From the IMG/VR virus record IMGVR_UViG_3300017989_004200, positions 1 to 29,550 of that record: a stretch of DNA of 29,550 nt; one strand, 5' to 3'. Below are positions 27,813-29,550 of the stretch, piece by piece. A program made the position numbers and the translations under genes. Within the stretch, counting starts at the first letter, position 1; each line of letters opens with the position of its first letter. This stretch comes from a virus. The notes beneath the pieces were generated by a model. It was not told the DNA's origin and made no database searches. It saw nothing but the letters and a program-made list of their open reading frames with translations.

Positions 27813-27858
27813 AACGCCGCTTTTTCTCCGCTTCTCTGCATCCTGAAAGGACTCTGAC

Positions 27859-28146
27859 ATGGAGATCGACCCGACAACACTGGCCTGGCTGGTGCCGCTG
27901 GTGGCGGTGCTGACCCAGGTGGTCAAGTCGGCCTTGCGGCCCGCGGACCGCTTCGTCCCGCTGCTGGCCGTGGGCGTCGGCCTGGCGCTCGCCGCCGTCG
28001 GCGCGGCCACCGCCGGCAGCGGTCCCGCCGGGATCCGCCTGGCCTCCGCCGCCATCCACGGGATCGTCGCCGGCCTGAGCGCCTGCGGCCTGTACGACGC
28101 CGCCGGCAAGCCGGCCATCGAGGCGGTCAAGCGGCTGAAGGAGTGA
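27859..28146 (+). CDS. Holin-like membrane protein
   Basis: The 95-residue protein has two or three hydrophobic helices: LAWLVPLVAVLTQVVKSAL (8-26), FVPLLAVGVGLALAAVGAAT (33-52) and a weaker IHGIVAGLSACGLYDAAG (67-84), then a short charged C-terminus (KPAIEAVKRLKE). Size, topology and coupling to another small membrane protein fit a phage holin, which permeabilises the inner membrane for lysis. Sequence does not prove it. No endolysin is seen nearby. Start at ATG 27859 with AAAGGACTCTGAC upstream. It overlaps the next gene by four bases (GTGA). Confidence 0.7.
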   Translation: MEIDPTTLAWLVPLVAVLTQVVKSALRPADRFVPLLAVGVGLALAAVGAATAGSGPAGIRLASAAIHGIVAGLSACGLYDAAGKPAIEAVKRLKE

Positions 28147-28406
28147 GCCCCGTGGGCCCCCGGGAACGCACGCCGCCGGAGCTGACCGGCGAGACGCCGG
28201 TCGAGGTCCCCCTGGCCGATTGGGTCCGCGACCTGGTCAAGCGGACGGCCAAGGAGGTCGCCTGCGAGGCCGTGCAGGCCCAGGCGAGCCATTGCGGCAT
28301 CCGCCGGCTGTGGCGGCGCGTCGACTTCCTGACCCTCGGCCTGGTGGTCGTCGGCCTCCTCGGCGGCGGCGACCTGGCCGTCCGGCTGATCGAGCTGCTG
28401 AAGTAG
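28143..28406 (+). CDS. Small membrane protein coupled to the holin
   Basis: The 87-residue protein starts at GTG 28143, overlapping the holin stop. It has a charged amphipathic region (VRDLVKRTAKEVACEAVQAQ, about 29-48) and one C-terminal transmembrane helix (FLTLGLVVVGLLGGGDLAV). This resembles XhlA-type or antiholin partners. Topology suggests N-terminus in the cytoplasm with a membrane anchor at the end. Function is inferred from context. Confidence 0.6.
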   Translation: MSPVGPRERTPPELTGETPVEVPLADWVRDLVKRTAKEVACEAVQAQASHCGIRRLWRRVDFLTLGLVVVGLLGGGDLAVRLIELLK

Positions 28407-28422
28407 TCCGCGAATTGCACCA
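28405..28422 (+). repeat. AATTACACGAA-family remnant
   Basis: AGTCCGCGAATTGCACCA is a diverged single copy of the left-arm pattern AGTCCACGAATTACACGA, at the stop codon of the holin partner and before the next gene. It is too short to be certain. Confidence 0.35.
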
Positions 28423-28436
28423 ACGGAGTTGCCGCC

Positions 28437-28769
28437 ATGCTGGAAGCGGCGAGGCGACATCTGGCGGCGATGACCGACCGCGGGCTGACCGAGGAAGTGA
28501 TCTACCGGCCCGACGGCGGCGACCCCCGGACCATCGACGCGATCGTCGAGCGGCCCGGGCGCGAGACCTTCGGCACGAACGCCCCGGCGCCGCGGTTCCG
28601 CGTCCGGGCGGTCAACTCGGCCACCGACGGGATCGCGGCGACGGAAGTGGACACCGGAAAGGACCGGATCGACGTGGCCGAGCGGATCGGCGGCGAGGCG
28701 ACGAGCCGACAGATCACCCGGCTGAGCGAGCTGGACGACCCCGGCTTCACCTGCGTGGAAGTCCACTGA
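28437..28769 (+). CDS. Head-completion/attachment-like protein
   Basis: The 110-residue protein resembles small phage head-tail attachment proteins of the gpFII/Phage_attach kind: EEVIYRPDGGDPRTIDAIVE, FRVRAVNSATDGIAATEVDT, GKDRIDVAERIGG and a final beta strand DPGFTCVEVH. Such proteins close the portal channel and join the tail. It starts at ATG 28437 with CGGAG ahead. It is unusual that lysis-like genes separate it from the other head genes. The assignment is moderate because the family is short and divergent. Confidence 0.6.
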   Translation: MLEAARRHLAAMTDRGLTEEVIYRPDGGDPRTIDAIVERPGRETFGTNAPAPRFRVRAVNSATDGIAATEVDTGKDRIDVAERIGGEATSRQITRLSELDDPGFTCVEVH

Positions 28770-28790
28770 GCCCGGGGCAAGGAGCCTGAT

Positions 28791-29285
28791 ATGGCGGACA
28801 AGAAGGTCAACATCGCGGGCGTCGACCTGCACGTCAACGAAGAGAACCGGGCCCGGATGTGCATCGCCCTGGAGGCCCTGGCGGCCCTGATCGATAGCGG
28901 CGCGCTGAAGGTCAGCCAGCAGGGCAACATCACCGCCGACATCATCGACGCGGACATCGAATCGCTCATGGACGCGGCCCTGCCCTCCGGCAGCGACGAC
29001 CCCCAGGCGGCCGTGACCGCCGGGGCGGCGTGGGCGGACATCGAGATCCCCGCCAACGCGCAGATCGCCGTCGTCCGCCTCAAAAGCTACGACTGCTACC
29101 TCGTCGCCCAGGCCGCCCGCTCGGCCGCCAATGGCGGGTCGGACCCGGCGGAGGACGGCGTGGAATTCATGGTCAACAAGGAGCACTACCTCTCCGTTCG
29201 TGGCAAGGCCGGCGGCGGCCTCTGCTACAAGAAAGTCGCCGCCGGGGCGGCCGACGTGACGCTGACCTTCCTGCTGAGTCAGTGA
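28791..29285 (+). CDS. Hypothetical structural-region protein
   Basis: The 164-residue protein starts at ATG 28791 with AAGGAGCCTGAT upstream. The N-terminal half is helical (ARMCIALEALAALIDSGALK). The C-terminal half is beta-rich (AWADIEIPANAQIAVVRLKS, CYLVAQAARS, EHYLSVRGKAGGGLCYKKVA, VTLTFLLSQ). I recognise no family. Its place between a head-completion protein and a beta-rich tail or fibre protein suggests a virion component, and the beta-rich end would suit a neck or baseplate protein. No catalytic motif is visible. Confidence 0.6.
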   Translation: MADKKVNIAGVDLHVNEENRARMCIALEALAALIDSGALKVSQQGNITADIIDADIESLMDAALPSGSDDPQAAVTAGAAWADIEIPANAQIAVVRLKSYDCYLVAQAARSAANGGSDPAEDGVEFMVNKEHYLSVRGKAGGGLCYKKVAAGAADVTLTFLLSQ

Positions 29286-29286
29286 C

Positions 29287-29550
29287 ATGGCCCTGACCAC
29301 CGCACAAGCCACCGGCGACTGGGACGTCGCCGGGACGTGGGACAACGGCGTCCCCGACGGGACGAAGGATGCGCAGGTCCCGGACGGCTACGTCGTCACG
29401 GTGCAGAACGGGGTGACCGCGCAGTGCCTCTCCCTGTCGGTCGCGTCCGTCGCCGGCAGCGTGGTCGTGGCGTCGGGCGGCAGCCTCGACATCGGGACGG
29501 GCGGGCTGCAAGTCATTTCCGGGTGCACGCTCACGCTGAACGACTCCTGC
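29287..29550 (+). CDS. Beta-rich tail/fibre protein, cut by the window edge
   Basis: ATG 29287 opens a frame that runs to the last base (88 codons, no stop). The sequence begins TTAQATGDWDVAGTWDNGVP and continues in short beta strands with Gly turns (GYVVTVQNGVTAQCLSLSVA, SGGSLDIGTGGLQVISGCTL). The W-x-x-x-x-W-x-x-G-x-P opening and strand pattern resemble repetitive beta-helix or adhesin-like phage proteins. Complete length and function cannot be judged. Confidence 0.6.
   Translation, partial: MALTTAQATGDWDVAGTWDNGVPDGTKDAQVPDGYVVTVQNGVTAQCLSLSVASVAGSVVVASGGSLDIGTGGLQVISGCTLTLNDSC

Overview
The window is most of a tailed-phage genome (siphovirus-like, lambda/GpA packaging type), most likely an integrated prophage. 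The host is probably a GC-rich planctomycete or close relative. Support for this is the roughly 70% GC content, a DUF1580-like protein (a family I know mainly from planctomycetes), and intergenic hairpin repeats built on CACAGAG and AATTACACGAA units. The host assignment is inference. The phage assignment is firm: terminase small and large subunits, gpW-like connector, portal, S49-type head protease, major capsid protein, decoration protein, holin and a head-completion-like protein run in a recognisable order.

Layout. Positions 1-3190 are the lysogeny end. They hold the last 16 codons of an unidentified + strand gene, a minus-strand OLD-family ATPase/TOPRIM nuclease (282-2300), a minus-strand XRE repressor (2575-3051) and a divergent Cro-like HTH gene (3189-3422). 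The switch between the two regulators contains phased A-tracts, repeated CTGTRGTG half-sites and a palindrome over the repressor's ribosome binding site. Positions 3419-9066 are tightly packed small early genes on the + strand: zinc-knuckle proteins, HTH proteins, a DUF1580-like protein, a DUF1508 protein with a membrane anchor and a phage metallopeptidase. Positions 9157-13179 carry a large ParB-domain protein and a replisome-organizer-like protein. Positions 13337-17800 carry packaging (Nu1-like and GpA-like terminase), a zinc ribbon, a second ParB-domain protein and a methyltransferase-like protein. Positions 18091-19679 are a two-gene cassette: a clamp-loader-like AAA+ ATPase with a histone-H1-like tail, and an SplB/Rv2578c-like radical SAM enzyme.

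Positions 19736-21215 look like a moron. A near-consensus sigma70 promoter drives two overlapping lower-GC genes of unknown function, the second resembling HEPN-fold proteins, and a strong intrinsic terminator lies just before the structural operon. Positions 21227-29550 are head genes, then a lipoprotein and holin/membrane pair, a head-completion-like protein and the start of a beta-rich tail or fibre protein cut by the window edge.

The most unusual signals are three classes of intergenic imperfect hairpins. Some of them supply the start codon, N-terminal or C-terminal codons of neighbouring genes. A recurrent AAAGGAGTCCGAC-ATG translation-start cassette often follows them. The best candidates for undescribed biology are the moron pair (19914-20805) and the clamp-loader/radical-SAM cassette.
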